From NCBI RefSeq assembly GCF_040869045.1, contig NC_090319.1:306206998-306270997 (forward strand): DNA of 64,000 nt. The letters run 5' to 3'. The notes beneath the pieces were generated by a model. That model made no database searches and was not told the DNA's origin. It was given only the letters and a program-made list of their open reading frames with translations. Both the position numbers and the translations under genes were made by a program. This DNA is from Eurosta solidaginis. Lineage: Eukaryota > Arthropoda > Insecta > Diptera > Tephritidae. Shown piece after piece: positions 1 through 11,790 of the stretch (the first letter of the stretch is position 1; each line of letters begins with the position of its first letter).

Positions 1-137
1 ATTAAGGTGCTGGCCCGACCATCTCGGGAACGATTTATATGGCCACATTAAACCTTCAGGCCAATCCGGTATTTTAGTCGCCTCTTACGACAGGCATACC
101 TACCGCGGGTATATTCTAACCCCCTGACCCGCTGGGT
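1..137 (-). repeat. Fragment of (CAA)n-tailed repeat family A
   Basis: This is the left edge of the window. Read on the minus strand it matches the family A copies at 25885-26563 and 37762-38082: the GGGGGTTAGAATATACCCGCGG start, the GCGACTAAAATACC block, then the block ending CCCGAGATGGTCGGGCC. An internal stretch present in the other copies is missing here, so this is a deleted copy. It runs off the window edge, so its 3' tail is not visible. Confidence 0.7.
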
Positions 138-138
138 T

Positions 139-1440
139 ACATTGCCATACTTCGTATGCAAGTATGTGTTAAAGCTATGCTTGGTACGGCGGTTTTCAAA
201 GAAACTTTGGTTTTGTTGCTGTTTTTGTTCTATTTATAGAACTACAACGAATTAACCAATTTTGTCTGTTTGTATGATTTTAATAATCGGGGATTGCCCA
301 TATTGCTTTTTTAAATGTATGAAAACATTTATTTGAAGCAATTTTTTTAATTTTATAATTTATTAATAATTTGGGAAAAATTTTTCCAAGGTATAATCGA
401 AACAGCTGTCGCCTTGTCCGTCCTGATGTCACGTTGTTTAAATTTTTCCCAAATTATTAAATAAATTATAAAATTAAAAAAATTGCTTCAAATAAATGTT
501 TTCATACATTTAAAAAAGCAATATGGGCAATCCCCGATTATTAAAATCATACAAACAGACAAAATTGGTTAATTCGTTGTAGTTCTATAAATAGAACAAA
601 AACAGCAACAAAACCAAAGTTTCTTTGAAAACCGCCGTACCAAGCATAGCTTTAACACATAATTGCATATGAAGTATGGCAATGTGTAAAAGATTAAAAT
701 ATGCAAAAAGAAGGCAATTGGGAAAAACTTTACAACAACCAAGGGATGACGTAGCTGAATGCGTTTATAACCATTTCAACTATTGTAGGAGTGCGAGTTC
801 GACTCCCACTCCCAGGAGAAAAGGCTTTGAAGAGATTTACAAGGTATAATCGAAACAGCTGTCGCCTTGTCCGTCCTGATGTCACGTTGTTTAAATTTTT
901 CCCAAATTATTAAATAAATTATAAAATTAAAAAAATTGCTTCAAATAAATGTTTTCATACATTTAAAAAAGCAATATGGGCAATCCCCGATTATTAAAAT
1001 CATACAAACAGACAAAATTGGTTAATTCGTTGAAGTTCTATAAATAGAACAAAAACAGCAACAAAACCAAAGTTTCTTTGAAAACCGCCGTACCAAGCAT
1101 AGCTTTAACACATACTTGCATACGAAGTATGGCAATGTGTAAAAGATTAAAATATGCAAAAAGAAGGCAATTGGGAAAAACTTTACAACAACTAAGGCAT
1201 GACGTAGCTGAATGCGTTTATAACCATTTCAACTATTGTAGGAGTGCGAGTTCGACTCCCACTCCCAGGAGAAAAGGCTTTGAAGAGATTTACAAGGTAT
1301 AATCGAAACGCCTTGTCCGTCCTGATGTCACGTTGTTTAAAATTTTTCCAAATTATTAAATAAATTATAAAATTAAAAAAATTGCTTCAAATAATTGTTT
1401 TCATACATTTAAAAAAGCAATACGGGCAATCCCCGATTAT
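139..1440 (+). repeat. tRNA-like repeat array: inverted first copy, then tandem 453-bp units
   Basis: Arms 139-382 and about 436-685 are near-perfect inverted copies around a loop of roughly 50 bp. The right arm begins a unit that repeats head to tail: the marker GCCTTGTCCGTCCTGATG occurs at 411, 864 and 1310, giving periods of 453 and 446 bp. The shorter second period comes from loss of AGCTGTC. Each complete unit holds a Pol III-like box A (TAGCTGAATGCG, 752-763 and 1205-1216) and box B (GTTCGACTC, 797-805 and 1250-1258). The third unit stops near 1440. The element type is unrecognised. The tRNA resemblance suggests a SINE or a repeat that captured a tRNA gene. Confidence 0.75.
752..805 (+). 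promoter_or_regulatory. Pol III-like box A and box B (copy 1; copy 2 at 1205-1258)
   Basis: Box A is TAGCTGAATGCG and box B is GTTCGACTC, which fits the tRNA box B consensus GWTCRANNC exactly. The start-to-start distance is 45 bp, within the tRNA range. The T-arm stem pairs poorly, so this is not a functional tRNA gene, but the split promoter is preserved in both tandem units. Confidence 0.5.
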
Positions 1441-1961
<521 letters not shown>

Positions 1962-2062
1962 TGCAGGTCCCATCCTCCCTAGGAAAAATTAATAAGGAGC
2001 ACGATACAAATTAGACGAGAAGCTGGGCCTAATATCCCTTCGGACGTTAACTCGCCTTAAAT
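1962..2062 (+). repeat. Degenerate 3' tail of the tRNA-headed SINE
   Basis: The order GGTCCC, AAGGAGCACGA, CAAATT, GAGAAGCT, GGCCT, CCCTTCGGA, GCGCCTTA-like matches the 3' half of the SINE at 4878-5236 on the opposite strand, with many substitutions. The tRNA head is absent. It is an old 5'-truncated SINE copy, or a copy of the LINE whose tail the SINE borrowed. It lies about 200 bp beyond the Atg6 stop codon. Confidence 0.6.
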
Positions 2063-2269
2063 TTTTTTTTATAACACTTTATAAAAATACAACAAATTCC
2101 AAAGTTATTAGAAAAAATTTATGTAGCCAGGTTTTTTTTTAATCATTTCTTCAAACTACATTTCTTAGTTCAGCGAATCAAAATAAAAATAAAAAAAATC
2201 TCTCAGTGAGGATAGATAGGTTTATCATAAATGTTATAACCTCTGGAGTACATCTTGCAAAATAATTTC

Positions 2270-3582
2270 TTATTCAGGTATTTGCTGTGAGCTTTTGATT
2301 TTCTTGCTACGCTGTAATGTGTGTACATTGTTCACACACTTGATTGAGTATGAATTTCCAGTGGATGGATCAATTATTTTCCCTTTCTCCATTTTATATG
2401 GTAGTAGAAACTCTGTATCGCGTTTCTCAACTTCCTCTCTAAATTGTGTCAAACAATCTAGAAAAGCAACCATAGCAGCATCGAATTTAGTATCCCAAAA
2501 GAATTTAAAACCTCCAGTACCATAAAGCGGTAGTTCGCGATTCTCTCCAATCACCTCAACATATGAATGATTTCCGAAAGGTACTATGCGATACCGTTCA
2601 AAAGTCAAACCAATTTTGCGTGCCAGCGAGGATAACAATAATACTGTTTGACCCCAAGCAGCATTTATCTCAGACCAATCAACCGCAGCAGAAGGCAAAC
2701 GACCAAGACGGAAATTATTTATTGTACCAAAATGTCCAGCATGCCATATATGAAAAGTTATATTAAATATGTTTGCATCCTTGAGCTTCTCCAGTTGTTG
2801 TTCCGCATAACTTATTTGACATTCTAAGCTTTTTTTATCATCTTCGGTTAACATTAATTCCCGACGATGTTTTGTATATTCACGCCAATAAATGGCTTCC
2901 TGTTTTTGTAATTTTACTTTTTCCTCTTCTTCTCTCTTAATCTCTTCATTTAAAGATTTTTCTTCTTTCTTAAGTTTTTCTAATTCGGACAACATGCGCT
3001 TTTCATTCTCTTGTAACTCTATTAGTTCACGTTCTAAAGCAGGAATATTGGGCCTATCTTGTTGTTGTTCAAGACGTTCCAAATAGTTTTTATAATCACG
3101 CCATTCTTGTTCAGCTACCTTTAATTCTTGATCCATACTTTCTAATATTGAATCTGCGCATTCTCCACATAATGGATGATCAATTTCCGAATTTGAGGAA
3201 AGACAATCAAATAATTCAGCTTTCAATTTGAAAGTATTACTTAATTTTTTATCACGACCGTCCGATACTAACATAAAGTCTGTGCCATTGATTGAGTCGG
3301 ACAACGGATATGGTGGTACAAAATGATCAAATGCGCTCACATCCTCGGTGTCTAGTGTTTTAGAACTTCCTGAATATATAGGTACTGCAAATGGTATTAA
3401 CGTTAGCAAAATCTGTTTTCTTTACAATTTCAAAATAATTTCAATTAGCTCTACATATCCTTACAGGAAAGCTCTGCCATTGAATGTACGTCGATATTAT
3501 CCAAAGATTCGTCCAATACAATTGGTTGCATGCAACTTTGGCAAGCAAACGAAACATACACATCTTTTTCCTCCTGGCTCAT
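2270..3582 (-). CDS. Atg6: Beclin-1 / autophagy-related protein 6 (two exons)
   Basis: Core subunit of the class III PI3-kinase (Vps34) complex that starts autophagosome formation and works in endosomal sorting. The CDS joins exon 1 (3582-3465) and exon 2 (3384-2270) across an 80-nt intron with GT (3464-3463) and AG (3386-3385) borders. The product is 410 residues, close to the fly protein's usual size. Exon 1 carries a CxxC pair (Cys14, Cys17) and ends in the conserved MAELS segment. Exon 2 has a BH3-like stretch with DHPLCGEC (about residues 91-116), a charged coiled coil (about 117-243) and the C-terminal evolutionarily conserved domain (about 244-410). The ATG at 3582-3580 was chosen because it restores the conserved N-terminus. 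Leu40 is encoded across the splice junction. No frameshift or premature stop is seen, so the gene looks functional. The flanks hold only repeats. Confidence 0.95.
3385..3464 (-). other. Atg6: Atg6 intron 1
   Basis: The donor reads CCT|GTAAGG and the acceptor TTTGCAG|TACC on the minus strand. The intron is 80 nt, typical of fly short introns. It splits codon 40 after its first base. Ignoring it gives a false N-terminus translated from intron sequence. Confidence 0.85.
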
Positions 3583-3820
3583 TTTATATGTTATTAAAAT
3601 TTGATTAAACAACAAGGAAATTCACAAGCAATCTTTATACATATTTTGCGTAAGAGTATTAAGATACTCGATATTTAAACTGTGTTCGATATCTGAACAT
3701 AATTGGCAATATGTATCGACTTATCAGGAATTATAAAAAATCGGCGATTGCTATCGGCTACCATGCATCATTCTAGAGCGCTTTTAAAAAACGCATGTGC
3801 ATGAATTTTCGGCCTCTCAA

Positions 3821-4420
3821 CTAGATTTTTACACGGGATTTTTCGTAATCATCCAGACCTTTGAGTTTTGGCTCAAAAACAATTTTGCAATGTATAACGG
3901 AAAATAAAAATTGTATCTCTGTCCGGAAATATTCGCAGTTGAAGCTGGATACTTTCATATTGTGTACTGAAAAAAGTTTTGTGTTCAAAGGGATTTCACG
4001 TGATCTTAATTTTGATCCCATCCTATTGTTGGAGCGGCCAGGCAAATTTCTTATAAGCGCGGCCGAAGGCCGCTAACGCAGAAAGGTGTTCTGCGCAAAT
4101 TCACTATGGATCCCAACCCGGTTTCGGAGGCCCACGGGGCCAATTTTCGATTTTTCGTGAAATGGGGTCCGATCGAAGGCTAATCTGTGTAAAATCCCTT
4201 TGTAGGTACACATAATGTTTTCCGTTGTAACAACAACCACATGAAAATTGCCAACTAAAACTGCAAATATCTCCGGACAGGTATTATTTTCCCTCTTCGG
4301 ATTATTGTTGTCCAGGTCAAAACGCCTTTTTGGTTAACACCTCTCCCGACATTAAAATGACTATTAGCAGTCGACCCCTGCTGTAAATTATTACCAAAAC
4401 TTTTTTCATAAAAGGCTCAT
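3821..4420. repeat. Dispersed repeat family G (GGATCCCA / GGTTTCGGAGG type)
   Basis: It contains GGCCGAAGGC, AACGCAGAAAGGTG, TGGATCCCA and CGGTTTCGGAGG in the same order as 25250-25350, and a looser match to 22440-22860. It has no clear ends and no coding capacity. The rest of 3583-4865 is AT-rich with no gene seen. Confidence 0.55.
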
Positions 4421-4877
4421 TGAAATCGAAAGTACCGAGCACCTAAGATTTCCGATGCAACATCATGCATGCATGAGTACATTTCATGTGTTTGCGCGGG
4501 GGGTGACATATATCTCTATCCGTGTCTGGATTACGTTTCATTGGAACACGAGGATGGGCTATTTTTGTTTTTTTTGCATAATTACCGATTATGGAAGGAA
4601 AAATTTTCTATTGGAAATCTGGTTGTTTAATTGACGATTGGGAGTCAAGTACGGAAAATCAAGATAATGGTTCATTGTCATAATCAAAATAAAATAGGTT
4701 TTCGATTTAATTGCACCTTTATGATATTATTTTCTATGAGCTATCTGTAAAATAAAGCTGCAGCTAAGTATAAAACCAATTTTATTTTGACTATGACTAT
4801 GCGCCAATCTCATTATATGTAAACTAAGTAGTGACATTTCGGAAGGCAAACAAACAATGTTAAACATTTATTAAAAT

Positions 4878-5236
4878 AAATAAATAAATGTAAGGCGCGA
4901 TAACCTCCGAAGAGATCTAAGGCCGAGCTTCTCTTCCAATTTGCGTCGTGCTCCTCTTGATTTTCCCTACAAATTGGCCGGACGGGACCTACATGTTTTA
5001 AGCCGACTCCGAACGGCATCTGCAAGGCAGATGGGTTTTCACTGAGAGCTTTTCATGGCAGAAATACACCCGGAGCTCTTGCCAAACACTGCCGAGGGGC
5101 GACCCCGCTTAGAAAAATTTTCTTCTAATTTAAAAACCTTATTTCTAAAATTTTGATGTTGCTTTGCCCGGGGTGCGAACCCAGGGCATACGGTGTGGTA
5201 GGCGGAGCACGCTACCATCACACCACGGTGGCCGCC
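4878..5236 (-). mobile_element. tRNA-derived SINE with 12-bp target duplication
   Basis: The minus strand opens with a tRNA-like head: box A region GTGGTGTGATGGTAGCG and box B GGGTTCGCACCCC. A body follows containing GCGGGGTCGCCCC, CTGCCTTGCAGATGCCG and GAGCACGACGCAAATTGG, and the 3' end is an (AAAT)n tail. The flanks carry the same 12-bp direct repeat ATTTATTAAAAT at 4866-4877 and 5237-5248, showing target-primed insertion by a LINE. The copy is nearly full length at 359 bp. The tail sequence recurs as the remnant at 1962-2062. Confidence 0.9.
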
Positions 5237-5248
5237 ATTTATTAAAAT

Positions 5249-5888
5249 CAATTAAAATTCAAATTTCTATATGCGTGAATCACCATGCGTTATCAAACGT
5301 CAAATTTTTTTTGCTGCTCCTAGTTCCTTGCAAATCCCTATATGACACTACTTTATTTTGTTTCGGATTCCAAGCTAAAAAAAACTGACGAAACTTTATC
5401 GGAACTTGAAAATACAAAAATAATTTCTACCATGAAAAAACGAGACCACTATTCCCCCAAAATTACTGAGTTTGAAGTGTTTTTGTTTAAGTTTTAAATT
5501 TTATTTTCTTTTTAACATTTTTAACAATAAAAATGATGAAAATAACAGTGGAAAATTATTTCGGTCTCTGATGGTTCCCTTTTTCCAAAAGAAAGTTGAT
5601 TTTAGTTGTGTTTTTATGCACAAAATTGTCAAACTAAAAACAGAAAGAAAAAATAAAGAAAAAACCGTCGAGTGTCAAAAACCTATAGAAATACAAACTG
5701 GTTCGTTTGTTTTTAATGAACTAGATTGTATTTTTTCTTGTATTTCGTTAGTTTTTTGAAATATAGTTCACACACGACTACTGAAACCGTATTAGGAGGG
5801 AGGGCGACAAGAAATATAAGAGAAAATACAGGAAAAATACAGAGAAAATAAAGTAGTGTCATATAGGTAAAAATAAATCAAAATATTT
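5249..5888. other. AT-rich spacer, no gene seen
   Basis: The open frame at 5472-5759 is low-complexity (Phe/Asn/Lys rich) with no domain and no splice context. Nothing else is supported. Confidence 0.5.
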
Positions 5889-5892
5889 ATTA

Positions 5893-6040
5893 AAGCCTCG
5901 TCACATAAACAGTTTTTCAAATAGATGAGTTCAACACAATCTTATCCATTGTAAGTAGATTGCACGTATTTTTATGGGGAACGGTAGATTGAGCGACCTT
6001 GGCGCCATCTGATATGGAAAAGTAGCCAACTCTCAAATTT
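5893..6040 (+). repeat. Foldback family D, lone outer end
   Basis: It starts GCCTCGTCACATAAACAG and continues through ATAGATGAGTT, TTTTTATGGGGAACGGTAGA and GGCGCCATCTGATATGG, matching the outer ends of the family D elements at 6155, 9995 (inverted) and 20385 (inverted). A short (GT)n run follows before the larger element starts at 6155. Confidence 0.6.
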
Positions 6041-6334
6041 TCTTTGTAAACAAATCATGTGGCGTGCCGTGTGTGTGTGTATGAATATATATAGAGTACA
6101 ATGAGTGGAGCAAAGAAGTAGAATTTGCGTGTACCTACCGGAGACAATATTCAAAGCCCCGACACATAAGCACTTTTTCATATAGATGAGTTTAAAACAA
6201 GCTTATGCATTATGAGTAGATTGCACGCATTTTTATGGAGAACGGTAGAATGAGCGACACTGGCGCCATCTGATATTGAAAAGTAGCCATCTCCCAAATT
6301 TTGCTACAAGCAAAGCATAAGAAGAAGACCCTGC

Positions 6335-7400
6335 AAAAATTGTTGGATTACGTGTTCCATTTTCTTCATGTTGGAGTACTCTAACAATACTCCTTTGCAT
6401 TGCGTTTGCGGACCACCATCAGCCGATCATTGCTCGTTTTTTAACGACCGTGATCACGACACGATGACGGTCGAACAGAGTTGCCAAAAGTAAAATATTG
6501 CATACAAATAACTGATAATAAAATTTTACTATGGCAACTCTGATAAAATGCGCACTGGTTTTATGTATACATACTATAGTATAGAGAAATATTAGTTTCT
6601 TTATTCACGCAAATGCTGAATAACATAAGAATATTCGTAGTAAAAAATATAAAAGTTGTATTGCCCCTCTTCATTTACTTTCATTTTAAATTAAATTCAC
6701 TCCGATAATTCTTTCCGACACAATTCCTCTTTAGTACTTTGGCATATGATCCTCTGTGGGTGCTCCATGGAGTACAACAGTGAAAGTACTTTGGAAAGTA
6801 CTCTCACGTATGTACTCTATGGAATACTCACAAACAAAGCGAGAGTGGGATCACCTACTCCTCTCCTAGGACATCGCAATGTTAAAGCCAAATTAAACTT
6901 CCTTAATCCTAACTGTCCTAACGCCATAGTCGTAACCATACCCATATCCATAACCATCACAATGTGATCGATTAATTGTGCCTTAACCTAAAAATCGTGA
7001 AAAGTTCATAAAAATGATGAAAACGCAAAAAATTACAAACATATTCCACAAAAAATAAGTATCTTAGACACAACGTATCCAAAACAATGAAGAAAATCTA
7101 AAAAAAGTTATAAAGTCACCAACTCATATATTTTTAAGTTATGGATATGGCGAGAAACCAAAAACCAATTGATTGGCTATGGCGTTATCGTTATGGTATG
7201 GCACCATTAATCGATTACATTCCTTTCCATAAGGTAGGTTCGATCAGCTGATTTATCTGGTTATGGCTTTATGGTTATAAGTCACCATTAATTCGCCCTT
7301 TAATTGGAGCACATTTTTTGTATGAATACAGATTAGTTTTGGAACACTCCTATACTCCCAAAGGAGTATTCCTAACATTATTTATGGGTACTCGCGTTTT
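6335..7400. mobile_element. 1.07-kb insertion inside foldback D
   Basis: Ends read CCCTGCAAAAA on the left and, inverted, CCCTTCAAAAA on the right, an 11-bp imperfect terminal inverted repeat. GGAGTACTCTAACAATACTCC-like palindromes sit near both ends. There is no transposase frame. It contains family B at about 6888-7312. The target duplication could not be resolved because the flanking GAA repeats are ambiguous. Confidence 0.45.
6888..7312 (+). repeat. Repeat family B, copy 1
   Basis: About 420 bp, colinear with 20489-20873: AATTAAACTTCCTTAA, CGTAACCATACCCATATCC, GATCGATTAAT, CCTAAAAATCGTG, GGATATGGCGAGAAACC, then GGTTCGATCAGCTG. It is bounded by AATTAAA and TTTAATT, so it is a probable MITE. 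It is non-coding. Confidence 0.6.
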
Positions 7401-7540
7401 TTGAAGGGGAATGTGACATTTGTTTTGGTTAAGGGTGTTGACACACTTTGCAAGTGAAATTATTTTTCCCACTGGTTGGTAAATTTTCTAACATTTTTCG
7501 CAGGTAAAAACTGTAATATAACAAATGAATACGACACAAA

Positions 7541-9325
7541 AAGTGGGCCCAGACGGCATAGCCATGCCAACGCTTAAAAGCCGAGGGAAAGAGGGTTTCA
7601 AATATTTAGCGCATGTCTTCAACCTGTCTTTTCCACCTTTGTCATACCCGAGAAATGGAAAATGGCCAAGGTGGTCCAAACCAGCTAACATAGGTGAGTC
7701 GTATCGTCCGATATCTCTCCTATCGCCAGTAGCAAAGACGCTTGAAGCCATTTTGCTCCCTTATTTCCAAGCAAATTTGCAGCTAGCCTCTCATCAGCAT
7801 GGCTTCAGAAAACTCCATAGCACTACCATCGCGCTAAATGTCATTAGCACCCAGATAAATTGCGGTTTAAATCAATACCCCCAGCATAGAACAGTACTCG
7901 TAGCGCTATACCTATCAAAAGCTTTTGATTCGGTCAACCATGGCTCGTTACTGCAAGACCTGGAAGGGTCTACCCTTCCCCATGTCTTAAAAGGTGGACC
8001 GAAAATTATCTGGGTGGTCGGCAGGCATCGGTGCAATTTAGAAACGAAACATCAAAACCAAGGAGAATTAAACAAGGGGTGCCACAGGGTGGTATCCTAT
8101 CCCCAATTTTGTTTAATTTCTACATATCTAAGCTACCTTCACCACCGGAAGGAGTCACAATTGTTTCCTACGCCGATGACTGCACAATAATGGCCACAGG
8201 CCCAGGCCCAAATATCGATGCGCTATGCAATAAAATAAACGGCTACCTCCCTGATCTCTACAGTTTTTTCGCCTCGGGAAACCTGGCATTATCACCGACT
8301 AAATCTTCCGCGACCTTATTTACAACATGGACCTCCCAAATGTCGACCATTTTGAACATCCACGTCGATGGCACTACGCTACCGACTGTCCTACACCCCA
8401 AAATCTTGGGTGTGACGTTTGATCAGGATCTACATTTTGGTGAGCACGCAGCCGCAATTGTTCCGAGAATTCAGAGCCGTAACAAAATCCTCAAATCCCT
8501 CGCTGGCAGTACCTGGGGAAAAGATAAAGAAACGCTCATGACTACATACAAAGCAATTAGCCAGCCGATTACGTGCTACGCGTCACCCATATGGTCGCCA
8601 AGCCTAAAAATTACCCACTGGAAGAAACTACAGGCCTGCCAAAATACTGCTCTCAGAATCGCCACGGGCTGTCTTCTTATGTCCCCAGAACACCATCTGC
8701 ATAATGAGGCGAGAATACTCCCCATCAGGGAGAGAAATGAGATGCTGACCAAACAGTTCCTGTTGAATACCAGAAACCTGAGCATCCCAACAGACATCTG
8801 ATTGATGAACCAGCACCGCCTAGGGGCTTAAGGAGTCATCTCCGTAAGCATTTTGAGGAAATACGTCACCTGAGAACCCAGCCGTATGAAGCGAAAAAAC
8901 ACAAGGAGGTCCTTGGTGAACTCCATAAACAGGCGTCGGACCTTTATGCCGAGAATTGCCCGGTGAATCCAGTACTTAAAGAAAAGTATCCAAAACTCGC
9001 GGAAGAGGAACGCATACTCCCCAGGGAAACGCGTGTCACTCTTGCTGAACTTCGTTCTGGATACTGTAACAGGTTAAACTCTTACCTATCCTGAATCAAC
9101 CCCGACATACAAAATGTATGCCCCGCTTGCAATGTGTCCCCACATGACTCCAACCATCTCTTTAATTGTAATGTGGAACCAACGCCTCTAACACCCCTTT
9201 CCTTATGGTCCACCCCTGTTGAAACGGCAAGTTTCCTTGGACTCCCGTTAGAGGATATTGATGACAATTTGTGATCGGTCTCGGCTGTTAGGTGGGGCGA
9301 AGCATTGCTACAACAACAACAACAA
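7541..9325 (+). mobile_element. Jockey-clade LINE, 5'-truncated copy 1
   Basis: Non-LTR retrotransposon that would copy its RNA at a nicked target site. It runs from inside the reverse transcriptase to a (CAA)n tail at about 9306-9325. Two overlapping frames (7525-8190 and 8031-8801) share the RT domain, including the GVPQGG motif and the YADD catalytic centre. Relative to copy 2 (41785-43963) it lacks about 19 bp near 7679 and has further frame breaks after 8801, so it is dead. It inserted into the left arm of foldback D: the flanks ACACAAAA and AAATATGTTAGC rejoin to match the uninterrupted right arm, with a short A-rich target repeat merging into the tail. Confidence 0.9.
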
Positions 9326-10051
9326 CAACAAAATATGTTAGCAAGTATCTTTGTTGTAAGGGGATAATGTTTATACCAGTGCCTCGCGAAATTTTGTATG
9401 TGAATGGGCAAGTTGTAATAAACTTCAATTGCCACGTCTGAAGTTCCTTCATATTTACAAACGCAACATCTTGGTTGATTGTGGCGATGTTATTGTAATG
9501 CATAATATGATGCGTTTAACACAAGCTTATGCATTCCAATAACATCGCCAAAATCAACCAAGATGTTGCGTTTGTAAGTATGAAGGAACTTCAGATGTGG
9601 CAATTGAAGTTTATTACGCCTTGCCCATTCACATACAAAATTTCGCGAAGCACTATTATAAACATTCTGCCTATACAACAAAAATACTTGCTAACGTATT
9701 TTGTGTCGTAATCGATTGTTATATTGCAGTTTTTAATTGCGAAAAATGTTAGAAAATTTACCAGCCAGTGGGAAAAATAATTTCACTTGTAAAGTGTGCC
9801 AACACCCAAAGCAACTGTCAAATTCTTCTTCTTATGCTTTGCTTGAAACAAAATTTGGAAGATGGCTACTTTTCAATATCAGATGTCGCCAATGTCGCTC
9901 ATTCTACCGTTCTCCATAAAAATACGTTCAATTTACTCATAATGCATAAGATTGTGTTAAACTCATCTATATGAAAAACTGCTTATGTGTCGGAGCTGTT
10001 AATGTTGAAATGTAAACTTCACGTGGCTCCTCAGCCTTTCAAGATTTTACT

Positions 10052-10463
10052 ATAGCCGTGTTTTTTAATACGCGTATATCCGTTTACGCTTAAACTTTAT
10101 ATTGACTGCTAAGAGACAAACTATAAATACACCTCTGAAATTGCTGCGCATAAATTTTGTCCTACTAAATTTCAATACGCATTATACTCAGATGTAACTG
10201 AAATATGTGTCTTTGTTTCACCCTGTACACTAATTCTATGTATTATATGTGTGTCCACAATTCATCGCAACTGATTCAGCTATATGTTATACCCTATGGC
10301 CATCAGAGCGTTGCGTCTCCGCTTTTCGGTACACCCTGTTGCTGTAGCTAGTTGTTTTACCACAGCCGCTAGATGGGTCTCCTAAGCATTATCTAAGCGA
10401 AGATAGGCGTTTTTTAACACGCGCAAACGAAACGTATACGCGCGTGTTAAAAAACACGGCTTA
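10052..10463. mobile_element. TIR element (AGCCGTGTTTTTTAA ends)
   Basis: The left end reads AGCCGTGTTTTTTAATACGCG and the right end is its inverse (CGCGTGTTAAAAAACACGGCT). The bases TAT flank both sides. There is no coding capacity, so it is a MITE of about 410 bp with an unresolved superfamily. Confidence 0.6.
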
Positions 10464-10619
10464 TATAAGGACGACTTTGAAAAATTCTGTTTCAATTGTT
10501 GAGTTTTAATTTATTAATGGAATGCATTAAAATGCGTTGAACAATGGAAAACTTTCTTGTGTCTCGGCCTTTAGGACCCTTTATGGGAGTTGTTTCTATT
10601 CACGCAGAACAACAACTCT

Positions 10620-11638
10620 CACCCCTATTATGAACTCATACGATACACGATAAACGCTTGCAACCTGTTATACCATATTATGAAATAAATGCTAGCGTGT
10701 GAAACCCGATCGTTAGCGTTTATCGTTTATCGTGGTATTGCCATACGCTAACTATCGCATCAACTGTACAATTTTCTACGCTAGCCATCGTTGATAAATT
10801 TTTGCACGATACGTTGGGAGCTATTTAAATAAAAGTAAATATAAAATTATTACAAAATCCAAAGGACCCAACTAAAGCCTCATTCCCAACACTCTGTTGC
10901 AACACCCTGGGCAAGAAGCCTTAAAGTGGCACAAACCTTCAAAATATTTGAAATGGATGACCTATTTTTATGGGCGCGCAAACTGCCTTCTACCCATGGC
11001 GCAACGATACAAGGTGGCAGCATGGGACAGCTGATTTTAAGCTTTTTTGATTTGATACATCAAAATACGGCGCAGTACGATTTTGACATTTGTCCATCAA
11101 ATTTACAAAAACAAAATACACGAAATTTTTATTTATGTTTGTAGGTATGTCTCCATGCTGCCACCTTGTATCGTTCCGCTATGCTTCTACCTCTGTTAAC
11201 ACATACACTGAAATCTATTTTGTTTATTAAACTTTTTTTACTCTTAGTATGTCGAGTGCTTACAGTGTAGAGTTCATTTCAAGAAGATTGGAAGCATCTC
11301 TCAATTTTCTTTTTTCTATGGCTCTATGCAAGTTTCGTCAATTTGTTCATTTGAGGTTTTATAAAAGGCAACATACATAGGTAGCAGAAAACATTTTATT
11401 ATTACAGCTTTTAAAAATGTTTGCCACTTTTACGTACAAGACAATTGAATTGTTAGTATTTACGTTTTGTTTTGCTATCTGTTTCGTATATATTCACAAA
11501 AATTTGTAAACAAAACTCTGCTGTCATTCACAATAGTGCATCTATCGGGCGTGTGGAAATCGCAATATGAAAGCTGATTTTTTACGATACGCTAGCAAGC
11601 GTTTATCGTCTATCGTATGAAAATTCATAATAGGGGTG
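10620..11638. mobile_element. TIR element (CACCCCTATTATGAA ends) with nested MITE
   Basis: The left end CACCCCTATTATGAA is followed by CATACGAT and ACGATAAACGCTTGC. The right end carries the same words inverted up to 11638. TCT flanks both sides. About 1 kb, non-coding, and split by the hAT-type MITE at 10995-11183. Several ATCGTTTATCG repeats lie near the ends. Confidence 0.65.
10995..11183 (+). mobile_element. hAT-type MITE family E, copy 1
   Basis: 189 bp with about 29-bp terminal inverted repeats starting CATGGCGCAACGATACAAGG. Perfect 8-bp target duplication CTTCTACC at 10987-10994 and 11184-11191. Sister copies are at 19794-19987 and 31709-31902. Confidence 0.9.
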
Positions 11639-11684
11639 TCTGATTGATTGATTTTGACAGTTAGCAGGCAGCTGATGTTATATA

Positions 11685-11790
11685 CCTTGTTTACTATATA
11701 GTTTGGCAGCTTAAATAGAGCTTATGTTGCGAATAGGGTGGAAGGCAGTGGACTAGGCAGTCGAATGTCATATAATGAAGGAATTGATGT
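11685..11790 (-). repeat. hAT MITE (CATTGTTTAC family), end fragment
   Basis: CCTTGTTTACTATATAG, GTTTGGCAGCTTAA, TTATGTTGCGAATAG and GTGGAAGGCA match the right end of the complete MITE at 46165-46561 in inverse orientation. The match decays after about 11790, and no second end is seen. Confidence 0.6.

Larger units (their letters stand above)
6155..9995. mobile_element. Long foldback element D, left arm broken by two insertions
   Basis: The right arm (about 9528-9995) is continuous. Its complement appears in three pieces on the left: 6155-6334, about 7400-7520 and 9326-9515. The pieces are separated by a 1.07-kb insert (6335-7400) and a Jockey LINE copy. Removing both gives arms of about 470 bp meeting at a centre near 9520. 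Arm landmarks are GACACATAAGC at the outer end, GCATAAGAAGAAGA, GTGTTGACACACTTTGCAAG, and GGCGATGTTATTG at the centre. No transposase is present, so it is a non-autonomous foldback transposon. A related copy lies at 19540-20385. Confidence 0.7.

Noticed and set aside
797..840. Functional tRNA gene at the GTTCGACTC box
   Set aside because: Acceptor and T stems do not pair well; only the promoter boxes are preserved.
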